Source: Tetracentron sinense
Lineage: Eukaryota; Streptophyta; Magnoliopsida; Trochodendrales; Trochodendraceae
DNA length: 64,000 nucleotides
Direction: 5' to 3'
Assembly (NCBI GenBank): GCA_015143295.1
Contig: CM026570.1
Span: 20,343,250-20,407,249 of the forward strand
Below, piece after piece: positions 45,578-56,578 of this stretch (positions are counted from its first letter, which is position 1; the number at the start of each line of letters is the position of its first letter). A model generated the notes under the pieces. It had not been told where the DNA came from. It made no database searches and saw nothing but the letters and a program-made list of their open reading frames with translations. A program made the translations under genes and the position numbers.

Positions 45578-47766
45578 TTAACCTTATCTTTGTCTCCAGT
45601 TTCAGCAGATGATCCACAGATGGCATCTCATTATAACAGAATTTTATAATGAAAAATATATGTTGATTCCTGATCAATTGAATAGAACCATCTTAATTCC
45701 TCTAGTGTAACCGAAGACGCCATGGCAAAGTGCAGGCCTGTAAATAGGTGGTTTTAGTAGCAAGTAATTGTGGTATGGAAGGTAGTGCGAGGATTGGTTC
45801 AATACTTTGCATTTTATAATGATGATTTGGCTATTGATGATCTTTGGTGTGCGATTTTTGAAGCTGAAGCACCCTTTCGAAGATGTACCATTGAAGGAGA
45901 AGGAAAAGAAGAGGGTTTCTTAGGGTGCCACGTTAGAGAATATTCCAGAGATTGGGTTTTGGGGTTCAAAGAAGGTGTCACGTAGCATCCAATTGCTATT
46001 AGATATAGTATAGATAGATAGATAGATAGTTAATTGGGTTTTTGCATGTTTTGAAGTCAGTGAATATTGCATAATTCTATGTGAATTTGGGGCTGGAGCC
46101 CCTCTAATTAGATGGCCCACCCATGCTCTAGCGAGTACACTTTTCCCTAAAGCTTTACTTGCTAATTTAGAGAAATTGATGGTTATTTTTATCTGGAATG
46201 ACTTTGTTCCAACACATACATCATTGGGTTGGTTGAAATAGTGATGCGATCTCCCTTGAGCCGAAGGTGGGCTTTGTAGTGTGCTTCTTAAACACATCTA
46301 CTGCCTTCCAAATGGAGATGGGTTGGAATCTCTCATCACATCTGATACACTTTAAATCATATTTTCAAGAAGAAATTATATGGAAATATTATGTTATAAA
46401 GAAAATAATAATGTAATATGAGATACACATGATCTTATAAATAATCTTAGATTGGTATCTCAAATTTAGATTGATATAAATTAGTTTGATTAATTGAGAT
46501 TATGACTAGATTATGTAGAATATATTTCCCTCTTATTGTCTATATAAACCCTTCTTAAGGTAATGTGTAATTCATTCAAGTTTATTCAATAGGGTTTTTT
46601 TATTTGAAAAATATAATAATAATAAGGTTCATACATGACCGTCGGAAAGAAAAAAAACAAGAACTAAAAGGTTCCAAAGGATTAATAGCTTGATACCATT
46701 ATATAAAAATGATTTATTGAATAAACTTTGAATTGACACCAAAAAACAAAAAGAATAAACTTTGAATGATTTATAATGACCAAAAATAAGATTTATATAG
46801 AGATAGCAAGAGAGAATTTATAGAAAGTAAATTAACATAATCTAATCATACTTAATACAATATATTTTATCATTGAGTGGTGTTATCATAATATTTTGAT
46901 GAGATACACTTAAATGTTATGGTGTATCACACTCACCTTATTACAATACTATTATTATGTCATCTCTTAGGCTTTCGATATTACTCCTAATTTTGTGTCA
47001 GGCAGTTGTGGGCGAACACAAAAATCCGTGTTTTCCAGTCCTGGAGAGTGCAATATGGGAGCGTGGGCTAACAAAATCCTTTGGAAGTGGAACATGTGTT
47101 TCACAATAATGAAGTGAATTGGCAGTAAGTAGTGATTTTTCAGGAACTAATCCGATGAGTTGAGCAAGTGATAGACTTGGCAGTGGCGCCCCTCGCGACG
47201 TTTATGAGGGTGGTGTCAGGTGTGGTGGCTTTGGTGGCGGTAATTGCCGAGGCAGTGGAGGTTTCAGTGTGGTGGAGCTGCAGGAAGGGATGATGGCTTC
47301 AAGCGGTTGTTGACTGGTTATCTGCGTTTGGAATTCATAATCTGTTTGTGTTTGTCATATATCCCAGCCAAAGAACTCAGGCCAGAGCCTTCTTTTCTCA
47401 AGAAGCAGACCCTTTGTTTGTTGCATGAGTATGTGCTTAAAATGTAGAAATGTACAATTACCTGCACTTCTAGATTGGTATATATTAAGTGGTGCAGGCT
47501 TTGTTGCGTGAGAGGAGAGCACAGGTTGAGGTAAATCTCTAGCACCCATTTAGACCATTCCAATGTGTTAAATTTTTTTTTTTTGGGTCCACACACACCA
47601 GGCCAACAAATGGAAAGGAAACAAAATCAGGACCTCCGCTTCCTGAGGCATGGTCCTGACCAGCAGCACCAACCCTTTGCCCTTCCCTGGACATAACCTG
47701 AGCAGGAATTGTGCATTTGAGGATAAAATCTTCTATTGACCACCCATCTATCGCTTAGACTTATCA
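45578..47766. other. Spacer, no gene recognised
   Basis: Short open frames only. The frame 45770-45985 (71 codons) has a clean ATG and ordinary composition but no domain that I know. (GATA)n occurs at about 46010-46030. A plus-strand stretch near 47188-47290 reads as a glycine-rich GGFGGGN-like run with scattered Arg and could be a decayed piece of an RGG-type gene; I would not defend it further. Confidence 0.45.
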
Positions 47767-47774
47767 TTTATTTA

Positions 47775-48091
47775 GGAGCCAAATCATCTACGGCAAATCC
47801 GGTTATCACCCTTAGAGGTTGCCACGTGTCCCCCTTGACACCCCTTAACCGTGGGTAAGATTCACCCACCCATCCTTGTTTTTTTTAAAAAAAATATTAA
47901 TTCTTTTTTTTTTAAATTAAAAAACTGTTTTTAATATTAAAAAAAACTCTAAAAACAGTTTTTTAATATTTAAAAAAGAATTAATATTTTTTTAAAAAAA
48001 ACCAAAGATAGGTGGGTGAACCCTACCCACTGTTAAAGGGTGTTAAAAGAGACACATGACGACCTCTAGGGGTGATAACCGGATTTGCTCC
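47775..48091. mobile_element. Foldback hAT-type MITE (317 bp) with 8-bp TSD
   Basis: Two ~155-bp arms are nearly exact inverse copies, from the terminal GGAGC and AAATCCGGTTATCACCC through GGGTGGGTGAA-type blocks to a long A/T-rich stem. TTTATTTA flanks both sides (47767-47774 and 48092-48099). The left arm has an extra ~14 bases right after the first five. The whole element would form a single long hairpin RNA if transcribed. There is no coding capacity. Confidence 0.88.
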
Positions 48092-48099
48092 TTTATTTA

Positions 48100-48810
48100 T
48101 CTCTATGGTACTATATGAAATAGAACAATCTTAAACGGGATATAATGAAATTCCTTGATTAGATCTTCACAGCTAAACGATCTATTTTATTTGACAGATG
48201 GAGCCAACAAAATAAAATTATAAGAATTTTTAAAGAAATAAATAAATAAATAGAATGTTTTTAATTGAACTGCCTTAATTAATGATCTTCAACCATTTAT
48301 GCCTACCAAACCAAAATTGGCTGATCAAATTTATTTTTTTTGTTTAATACACCACCAAGTAATTTTATATTGGTCAACTGTCAATTCATGTAGTCAACAT
48401 CTAGATGTATAATTAGGATTTTGCTAGCCCCTGTTACAAATCTTTCCAAGAAGTATCTTGTTGGCTATAAATTTTAAAGATACTCTATTTTTATTTTTTT
48501 TATTAAGGAAAGTGATGAAAAACTCTCGATTGTACCTAATATCAATCTTAACTTTTAGATCAAACATACAATGGCCCTATATGTGCACTTACTTTAAATG
48601 ACAGCCCCACCATTGGATTTTTAATCTACGTCTAACTCTCAATAGTAGGTACTAACGAAGAGTTTCTAATCACTTGGATCCTTTTTATTAAACTTCTCCA
48701 CTTGTTAGCCCATTGGAGTAAATGTGGCTGGGGTAGGCATGTCGTAGCACAGAAACTTGATGGGGATGTTCTCTTTATCCTTTTGGGAAATCACAGAGTT
48801 TTAGGGGTAG
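48100..48810. other. Spacer, no gene recognised
   Basis: AT-rich with no structure I can name. Confidence 0.5.
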
Positions 48811-48973
48811 GAGGAGTGTTAGCGCTACTCTCAGGGCTTTCTTACTCTCAACATAAGTTGTCCATTTTTACAAGTACACACTTTTTCAGTGATGTTTAAG
48901 GCTTTAACATAGAAAATGGACAAATGGTTGGCCCGAAAATAGGAATGCCATGAGAGTAGGGCTAGCACTCCTC
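48811..48973. mobile_element. Small MITE (163 bp)
   Basis: Ends GAGGAGTGTTAGCGCTACTC and the inverse of GAGGAGTGCTAGCCCTACTC, followed on each side by CTCA-GGC. The flanks TAGGGGTAG and TTTAGGTAG are similar but not identical, so a 9-bp TSD is possible. A related end phrase occurs at 36271. Confidence 0.7.
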
Positions 48974-48977
48974 TTTA

Positions 48978-49069
48978 GGTAGAGCAGTGCTTAGCAGACC
49001 CATGGGTCCGTTTCATATCTTACGGTAGAGCAGTGCTTAGCAGACCCATGGGTCCGTTTCATATCTTAC
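48978..49069. repeat. Perfect 46-bp tandem duplication
   Basis: The unit GGTAGAGCAGTGCTTAGCAG... through ...CATATCTTAC occurs twice in direct succession (48978-49023, 49024-49069) without a visible difference, which implies a recent event. Confidence 0.92.
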
Positions 49070-49476
49070 CCCATGTCCTCTTGTCCCTTTTAACATCCCT
49101 TTAAGTCTGGTTAAACTTAACTAAATTAAAATTAAGATTTGGTATTTTTTTTTTTTTTTTAGAATCATGGTTCCATTGCTTAACCTTAGGGGTGAGTGAA
49201 TCTTAAACACATTAGGTGAGTACTTAAAATTGGGGCATGGACAATGAGGACCGGGCATCCTGTTATAAAATGGGATCCACAAGTACATTAACTATTATCC
49301 TTTCAGGTATTACCTGACCATGCAACAGACCATGTGGTCATTGTCTCTTATCAATTTGTAACATTAGCATGTCATTAGACTATAAATTTTTTTTGTAAGA
49401 AATTAGACTATAATTGACTAGGCACCAGTTTTGTTTTGTTTAGTTTTGTTTTTTTTGCTTTATGGTCAATTGTGTT
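49070..49476. other. Spacer, no gene recognised
   Basis: Only a T19 run near 49147 stands out. Confidence 0.45.
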
Positions 49477-49831
49477 CATAGTTACTAAATACAGGTACGG
49501 ATATAATATGATAATATCAGTTCAGAAAGTATGGGTGTTATACGGTAAAAATACAATAAAAATATGAGAAAATTAAAAAATAATTAATAAATAAAAATCA
49601 TAATATAAAATAATAGCAATCATATAATACAGAATATGTAATACGGTAAAAATATGGTAAAAATACACGTATTGTACATATTTAATACATAATTTGTGTA
49701 TTTAACGGATATTATACAATGATATGGTTATAATATGTAACATGACAAAAGTACACAATTATACATGACGACCCTCTTAAAAGTATTATACGGATACTAC
49801 ACAAGTATAATATAGATGTTTGGTAACTATG
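49477..49831. mobile_element. AT-rich MITE-like element (355 bp)
   Basis: Starts CATAGTTACTAAA and ends as the inverse of CATAGTTACCAAA. The interior repeats AATACGGTAAAAATA and GGATATTATA phrases. A possible 3-bp TSD is GTT. There are no frames. Confidence 0.55.
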
Positions 49832-50590
49832 GTTGGGGTTAATATTTGTTCCAAGTGAGGAAACACCACGCTCACCTCTCTCTTACGGATTGAACTTCCA
49901 AGCAAGATGATACATCACCACTTTGCTGTCAATTTTTGCTCTTCAACTAAAGTTCCTGTTCATAGTTAATCTCATCTATAATTATGTTGGCTTTCACAAA
50001 CCTGACCTGTGAAATAATTATATTTGATTATAAAGTTAATTTTCTAAAATGTTAGGTTCCACAACACCTAGAATTGGTGATTAGCGAATCAACCAACACC
50101 AGAGAAGGTAGAGAAAATAATGGAACTCCAACCTTTAGACTTTGCATGGATTGCGGCACTCCGGAGAGCTACAGCTTCAACTGCAAGTGGAGTTCCCTTC
50201 TTCAGTGCCCGAATGAAAACCCCTAAGATACAACCACACAGAGGTTAATTAACATGTGCTTAGTTGTAAATCACTTAATAAATGATAATTTTGTACTTCC
50301 AAAATTTTCAGAATTCTTATTTTAACTCCGGATCATTTTTAAATAATAGCTTGACATTGTTATCCTTATAAACTTTTTGAAATTTTTAATGTCAAAGTCT
50401 ACCTATACTCCCGAATCCAAGGTTAAGTTTAGAATTGATGTGATATTAGAAAAGACATAATAAACCAAGCTAAATCCTAATCCTTAATGGCTAGCCATAG
50501 ACGTGCGGTAAGGATTCAGGAGGATATTTGGGAGTACCCATAGTCTGACTTGTTCTTAATTACCCCTCCACTGTTTTGAAATAAGATTTT
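49832..50590. other. Spacer left of the Mutator-like element
   Basis: Holds the RNase H-like fragment listed separately. Otherwise no gene. The last ~50 bases (CTTAATTACCCCTCCACTG...) recur right of the Mutator-like element. Confidence 0.45.
50093..50226 (-). pseudogene. Fragment of an RNase H-like (RVT_3) domain
   Basis: The minus-strand frame reads FIRALKKGTPLAVEAVALRSA, then AIHAKSKGWSSIIF. The block AVEAVALRSAAIHAKSKGW resembles the AEAxALxxALxxAxxxGW helix of the plant RNase H-like domain seen in LINE-derived and host proteins. The catalytic acidic residues on either side are absent or lie outside the fragment. Only about 40 codons are covered. Source (retroelement or host gene) is uncertain. 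Confidence 0.4.
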
Positions 50591-50760
50591 GAGAAAAATA
50601 CGGATATAAGCTCCGTATTTTGAAAAAACCCGAATATGGGCTCCAGGTTTGAAAACATATTTTTGTAGGCTCCCACGCGTGGGAGTCAAGTGCACGTGTT
50701 GCCCCTTCTCATTTTCTCCCCAAAATACCCCTGGCTTGCTTACCTTCTTCTAAAGCTGAA
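50591..50760. repeat. Left terminal inverted repeat of the Mutator-like element
   Basis: Shares AAAAAACCCGAATATGGG, TTGTAGGCTCC, GCACGTG and CAAAATACCCCT with the right end in mirrored order; identity drops inward. Confidence 0.85.
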
Positions 50761-50996
50761 GCTCGGTTACGAACCCTTGCCCTTGCTGTCTTCCCCAACT
50801 GAAGCCCTCGGTTACCCTCAGTTCTCGAAATCCTTGAAACCTGCAAATCCTTACCCAAAGTAAAACCCTTGGTTACCCTTGACATCCGGAACTCTACGGG
50901 CTTCGTATTGAAGAAGAAGAAGAAGAAGTTAAAGAAGAAGAAGAACAACCCTGAAGAAGAAGAAGAAGAACAACCCTGAAGAAGAAGAAGAACCCT

Positions 50997-51825
50997 GTAA
51001 GTTTTTGCGGTTTTAAAAAAAAATTTCAAACCTAAAAATGGGCCCCACAGTTAACGACTTGATTTTCGATGCTTTCAAGTAACCATTTTCGATGGTTATG
51101 ACAGTGGTTTTTTGGTATTATTGTTGATTTTTGTTTATTTTTCGTGATTTTCAATGGTAAGTTAAAGTGCATTTTGGACCTTTTTGGGTATATTTTCGGC
51201 AAAAATACATTGCAATTTCGATGGTTCTTACGACCATTTTTTGGTGTTTTTTACTCATTTTCGACCATTTTAGGTATATTTTTGGCAAAAATACAGTGCA
51301 ATTTCAATGGTTCTTGCGACCATTTTCGCTGTATTTTTACTCATTTTCAGTATTTTCAGATATCAATGGTTATTTTCGGTATAGTTATGTTTTTGCTTAT
51401 TTTCGGTATTATTCAATTATGACATTATTTTTTCGGTATTATTGTTGATTTTGAGCTCATTTTTGTGATTTTCAATGGTTATGTTATACTGCATTTTTCG
51501 ATGGATTTGTGCTTAATTTCGGGAAAAATACATTACAATTTCGATATTTCGGTATTTTTCTGTCCTGACAGTAAATTTTCGGTATTTTTCTATAATGATA
51601 GTGCCTATTTTCGGTGTTTTTCTGTCATGACAGTACCTATTTTCGGTATTTTTCTGTCATGACAGTGCCTATTTTCGGTATTTTTCTGTTATCCCAGTGC
51701 CTATTTTCGGTATTATTCTGTTATCCCAGTGGGTATTTTTGGTATTTTTTTTCCTATGACTGGTTATTGTCAGTACTTTCGATGGTTATTGTTATGATAG
51801 TGCTTATTGTTTTACAATTTTGCAG
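50997..51825 (+). other. Leader intron of the Ulp1-like gene, filled with TTTTCGG repeats
   Basis: A good donor CCT|GTAAGT at 50997 follows a (GAA)n-rich leader exon. The acceptor TTTTGCAG ends at 51825, seven bases before the ATG at 51833. The 829-bp interior is dominated by degenerate repeats around ATTTTCGGTATTT and TTTCGATGG, including five near-tandem units of about 32 bp with TTTCTGTCATGACAGTGCCT at 51570-51740. The open frame that runs through its 3' end is intron read-through. Splice sites are predicted by eye. Confidence 0.65.
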
Positions 51826-52987
51826 CGACAAGATGCCTCGTATAAAGAGAAAAGCCGGTAGGGAAAAGAAAAAGAGAAAAGATAAAGAAGATAAATATTT
51901 TCCTTCGATTAAATGCTCTCAAACAATATGGTTTGACGAGATAAAACCATTACTAGAGGCCAATCCAGAGAGAAAAAGAATTTGGATGGAGAGTTGCTTT
52001 GCCCACCTTTACAACATACCTAAAATACCACTGTGTGGCCAAGCAATCCACCATTTTCTACAGAGGCGTAAAGGAGGGTTACGCTTCGAAGTATGCGGGA
52101 AGAGTGTAGAGTTCACAGTGTTGGACTTTACACTGATCATGGGCCTTAATGCCCAAGTGTCTGAGGCTCCGGTTCTTAAACATGAAGCGCCACCAACCTC
52201 TCTCAAGTATCGGAAGTTTCAAAAGTTGGCCGTGATTAAAAAGGCGAAGCTTCTTGAGGAGTTGAAGGGATGTGATGATCATATGGATGTGGTGAAACTA
52301 TCACTGGTCCTCTTTATTGAGTTGTTGCTCGTAGGCACCGGGACGCATGTAAGTGTTAACACACGCCATTTGTGCCTAGTGGATGATTGGGAGGCCTTCA
52401 ACAAATACCCATGGGGGACTTTGGGTTTTGAGTTGTGCAAGGTTGGCCTAGAAACTGCTCTTTATACGAAGAAGCAGTACAATATCAACGGATGTGCTCT
52501 TGCCTTTCAGGTAAACATATGATTACCTAAATTTTGTAAATTTTCCGTGTTAGCTAATTTGTGTTTACTTCTACTTGAACTAATAGTAAAATTTATGACT
52601 GATGTCAGATTTGGGCTTATGAGTGCATCCCAGCACTTGGGAGGCTGTGTTCTCGTAATGCATCCCTAGGTGTGATGACATTCCCACGCGTTCTGCGGTG
52701 GGTGAATACATCCTATCTCAGCTACAAGTCACTCGCAAATGCCATATTCAATTTAAGTAAAGTATGTAATTGGACTTGCTGTTTTACAATATTCAACTTG
52801 TAACTTTTCATTAACAATATCCTTTGTTGTTTTACAGATCCTTTGTTGTTTTATAACATATCATTTGTTGTTTTACAGATCAAGCTGAGCAATATAAAGC
52901 CTACTCCTACAGAGAAGGAGCAGTAGGTTGTGAAGGATGTGTTCGCACGATTGAGTGCTGAGGGTGAGGGTGATGATGATGAGGAGG

Positions 52988-53120
52988 GGGAGGAGGATGA
53001 TGGTGATGGTGATGGTGATGGTGATGGTGATGGTGATGGTGATGGTGATGGTGATGGTGATGGTGATAGTGATGGTAGTGATGGGGGTGATGGTGGTGAT
53101 AGCGATGGGGGTAATGGGGG
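52988..53120 (+). repeat. GATGGT hexanucleotide repeat encoding Asp-Gly
   Basis: About eleven uninterrupted GATGGT units at 52997-53066 continue as degenerate GATGGGGGT/GATGAT units to 53135. It stays in the reading frame of the Ulp1-like gene and gives a strongly acidic linker. Other frames over it are artefacts. Confidence 0.9.
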
Positions 53121-54059
53121 TGATGATGATGATGATGTCAGTCCAGCCCCATCTCCGACGAAGAAGAGAAAGTTTGAGCAGAGGTCAAAAACGGTACGAA
53201 TATTGATAGTGATTTTTTTTTTTTTCAAGATTTTGACATATGAATTGAATTTTCTCATTTTCGGGATTTTTACTTACTAGTTGTTTGATGTTCAATATTT
53301 TCAGGCTCATGATATCAATTCCTCTGTTGAGCGAGCAATAGAGAGAGTTTTAGACCGTTTTTTTGACCGAGTTGTTGACCGAGTTGTCGACCAAGTTGTC
53401 GACCGAGTTGTTGAGCGAGTATCCCCGCAAATAAAAAGCTTGTTTGAGCAATGGACAGCGCAACAGAAAAAAGATGAAAAATTTTCTGGTGATCAAAATT
53501 CTTTCAGTGATAATAAGATGGATCCCATATTGAGTCCCAAAGCAGCGCCGACATAGGGACATTCTTTTGTTGATGAGAAGATGGATCCCATCTTTACTCC
53601 CGAAGCTGCGCCGACACAGGGACATTCTTTCATTGATGAGAAAATGGATCTCATCATTGAGTTGACTCCCGTAGACTCTAAGGGGGGTGCAGATTCGAAG
53701 GGGGTTGAAGACTCTCTAGAGGTGTGTGTTTACATTCCAAAGACGTGTAATGAGAGTCTGTGAAATGGGTTTTCATCAAGCCGGAACTTATATTTGGCAA
53801 TATATGCAGGTGTCAAAGAGACCGGTAGTGAAGTCTCAATATCTGCGATCCCTTTTCATTCAAATGAAAAGAAGGAAAATGACAATTGAAGCTGCTAACC
53901 CCAAAAATCCTTTATCAAAAGAGGAGTCGAAGCAACTACGCGATTTCATAAAGTCGGGAGCAATTTCAATTTTTATTGAAAAGATGATGGTCACAAGGGA
54001 TATTGTGGGAGGGATTGCTCACTCAGCTAGGTGGATTGAGTCAATGGTAAACCCAGTAC

Positions 54060-54595
54060 TTGTATTGATGAATCCAATAGCCATTTTCGGTATTTTAGTT
54101 TCATTTTCGGTATTTCAGAGCCCATTTTCGGTACTTCAGTGCTTTTACTCACGAATCCAGTAGCTATTTTTGGTATTTCAGTGTAATTTTCGGTAGTTGT
54201 ATGGTTTAATTGATGAATCCAGTAGCCATTTTCGGTATTTCAGAGCCATTTTCGGTATTTCAGTAGTTTTAATGATGAATCCAGTAGCCATTTTCGGTAT
54301 TTCAGTGTAATTTTCGGTATTTCTGTGGTTTAATTGATGAATCCAGTAGCCATTTTCGGTATTTCAGAGCCATTTTCGGTCTTTGTCTTTGCCATTTTCG
54401 GTACTTCAGTTTTATTGATGAATCTAGTAGCCATTTTCGGTATTTCAGAGCCATTTTCGGTATTTCAGTGCTTTTAATGATGAATGCAGTAGCCATTTTC
54501 GGTATTTCAGAGCCATTTTCGGTATTTGTCTGTGCCATTTTCGGTACTTCAGTTGTTTTAATGATGAATCAATTATCGTTATTTTCGTTATTCTT
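54060..54595 (+). repeat. TTTTCGG minisatellite in a later intron of the Ulp1-like gene
   Basis: Repeats of about 60 bp combine GATGAATCCAGTAGCC, ATTTTCGGTATTTCAG, AGCC and ATTTTCGGTATTTCAGT with length changes. It fills nearly the whole intron (54047-54630) between predicted exons. Confidence 0.9.
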
Positions 54596-55764
54596 TTGTG
54601 AGATTATCTAACATTGGATAAATATGACAGCAAATTGACATGTATACGGAGTTATTGGCTCGAAGATAGGAGCAATACTCCTCGAAATACAATCAAGTCT
54701 GCGCTTTTGGGAAAACTTGGTTTACGGTAACTCATAAGACTTTCGTTATGTTTTAGTTTATCCAATGTATATCCGTAATTTCTAGAATATATTAATGTTC
54801 GTTATGTTTCAGTATTCGTTATTCAAGGAGTGTCACTTTTTGGACACCTACCATTCAACGTTGAATTCCAAGAAGTTGACTGAGGACATGACTAGCCGGG
54901 TGGGACCAGATATGAAGGCCGCTATCATGGGGGTTCGAGGAGGGACCCCCATGTGGGAATGTGAAAGAGTATACTTCCCTTTGAACCCCGGTAGTCACTG
55001 GCTGTTGGTTGTGCTTGAACCCCCCACAAGGCGTATCCTCTTGCTAGACTCATTCTTCCCACACCCGGCATTACAACATGGAGATCATATCTCAGCTATC
55101 ACAGTGAGGATGCCTGCACTGTTTCACATGTGTGGTGATAACTCAGCCTTCGTAGGTCAAAAATGGGAAGTCGTAGAAGTCAAAAATATACCAAAACAGA
55201 AGAATACGTAAGTCTTCCAAAACATTTAATCTTATATTTACCAATACACTAACATGACTCATCCTAAGCAACTATAACTGTTTGTTTTGCATATTCAGTC
55301 GGGACTGTGGAGTATTCGTTATGAAATATATTGACTTCTTATGCGCTGACTTACCCATTAGGTTCACTCAGGTATTTGTACTCACATTGGTGAATATCAT
55401 TAATCATTTGTAGCATACTGACTTTGTCTAACTATTTTTGTAGGACGATACATCTTCAATGCGGAAGCGAATAGCTTTCGATGTTATGACGGGGTCAGTG
55501 AAGGCGTGATGGGCTGTGATAACGTCCCGATGTTGGATGCTGAGGTCCCATGATGAAGAGGAGGGAGAAGATAGGCCGGGGTGCAGTTTATTGATGGACT
55601 ATTATGGATTGTTATGGATGAATGGATCGATTGTTATGAACTTTTATGGATTGTTACAATGATGTTGTAATGTTGTAATATTGACTTGTTATGGATTATT
55701 TGTGTACAGTCCTGTAATGTTGTATATTTAGAGTGATGATTTTTGTCATTTATTACAATATCCA

Positions 55765-56470
55765 GTGCGGAGTTTTGGTATTTTCGCCATATTACACATT
55801 ATTTTTGGCATAACAGGGCTCAATTTCGGCATTTTACACTGTCCCAGTAGCCATTTTCGGCATAATAGGGCTAATTTTCGGCATTTTACACTGTCCAGTA
55901 GCCATTTTTGGCATAACAGGGCTAATTTTCGGCATTTGTCACTGTCCAGTAGCCATTTTCGGCATAACAGGGCTCATTTTCGGCATTTTACACTGTCCAG
56001 TAGCCATTTTCGGCATAACAGGGCTCATTTTCGGCATTTTGCACTCCAATTTCGGTATTTTGCAGTACTGTATTTTCGGCATTTTTCTATTGCATTCCAG
56101 TGCAGATTTTCGGCGTTTTCAGTAGCCATTTTCGGCATTTTGTAGCCAATTTCGTTAGTTTTCTGTCATTTTCGTCATTTTGCTTTTGCATTCCAGTCGG
56201 CATTTTCAGCAACTTATAGCCATTTTCGGCATTTTTTTGTTGCATTCCAGTGCAGATTTTTGGCATTTTCGCCAATTCCAGTAGCCATTTTCGGCATTTT
56301 CTAGCCATTTTCGGTATTTTCCTATCATTTTCGGCAATTTTCTGTTGCATTCCAGTAGGCATTTCTGCCATTTTCAGTAGCCATTTTCGCCATTTTATAG
56401 CTATTTTCAGTACTTTTCCTGTCATTTTCGGCATTACCAGATCAATTTTCGGCATTTGTCAGTCATTTTC
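55765..56470 (+). repeat. TTTTCGGC minisatellite between the convergent genes
   Basis: About four units of ~51 bp (AGTAGCCATTTTCGGCATAA, CAGGGCTCATTTTCGGCATT, TTACACTGTCC) are followed by more irregular copies with TTCTGTTGCATTCCAGT. It lies downstream of the Ulp1-like stop (55509) and of the MURA stop (56579), so it may be 3' UTR or intergenic. The TTTTCGG orientation is sense to the Ulp1-like gene. Confidence 0.9.
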
Positions 56471-56578
56471 CATCTTTTTGGAGATTCTCTAATATTGGAT
56501 AAATAATAGAGAACCTTGAAACCAACCATTCATTAAGCATTACATGTTTTTAATTACATTCAACATTAGAGACTACAC

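Larger units (their letters stand above)
51833..55509 (+). pseudogene. Ulp1-like cysteine protease gene of the Mutator-like element (Kaonashi)
   Basis: Nine coding exons join in phase (51833-52510, 52609-52761, 52879-53193, 53305-about 53719, about 53811-54046, 54631-54726, 54813-55207, 55299-55371, 55444-55509). A lysine-rich start (MPRIKRKAGREKKKRK, possible nuclear signal) precedes a DUF1985-like domain (WMESCFAHLYNIPKIP...LDFTLIMGLN). Then come an acidic (Asp-Gly)n tract, a heptad-like RVVDRVVDQVVDRVVERV segment, and about three copies of a GHSF-DEKMDPI repeat. The C-terminal C48 peptidase keeps its likely catalytic residues: His in GSHWLLVVLEP, Asp in ILLLDSFFP, Gln in IPKQKN and Cys in RDCGVFVMKYID. 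Such enzymes cleave SUMO-type conjugates; its role for the transposon is unknown. Three in-frame TAG stops (52924, 53554, 54667) break it. At 53554 the neighbouring repeat copy has CAG at the same place, showing a C-to-T change. Confidence 0.85.

Noticed and set aside
45770-45985. 71-codon open frame with ordinary composition
   Set aside because: No domain, no splice or promoter context; kept only as a note in the spacer entry.
47244-47447. Frame with GGAAGRDDGFKRLLTG, suggesting an RGG-type protein
   Set aside because: Too short and without support; the glycine-rich part is in a different frame.
51614-51832. Upstream extension of the Ulp1-like first coding exon
   Set aside because: It reads through the TTTTCGG repeats; a good splice acceptor ends just before the ATG at 51833.
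52851-53258. Ser/Pro-rich minus-strand frame and Met/Val-rich plus frame
   Set aside because: Other frames of the GATGGT hexanucleotide repeat within the Ulp1-like exon.
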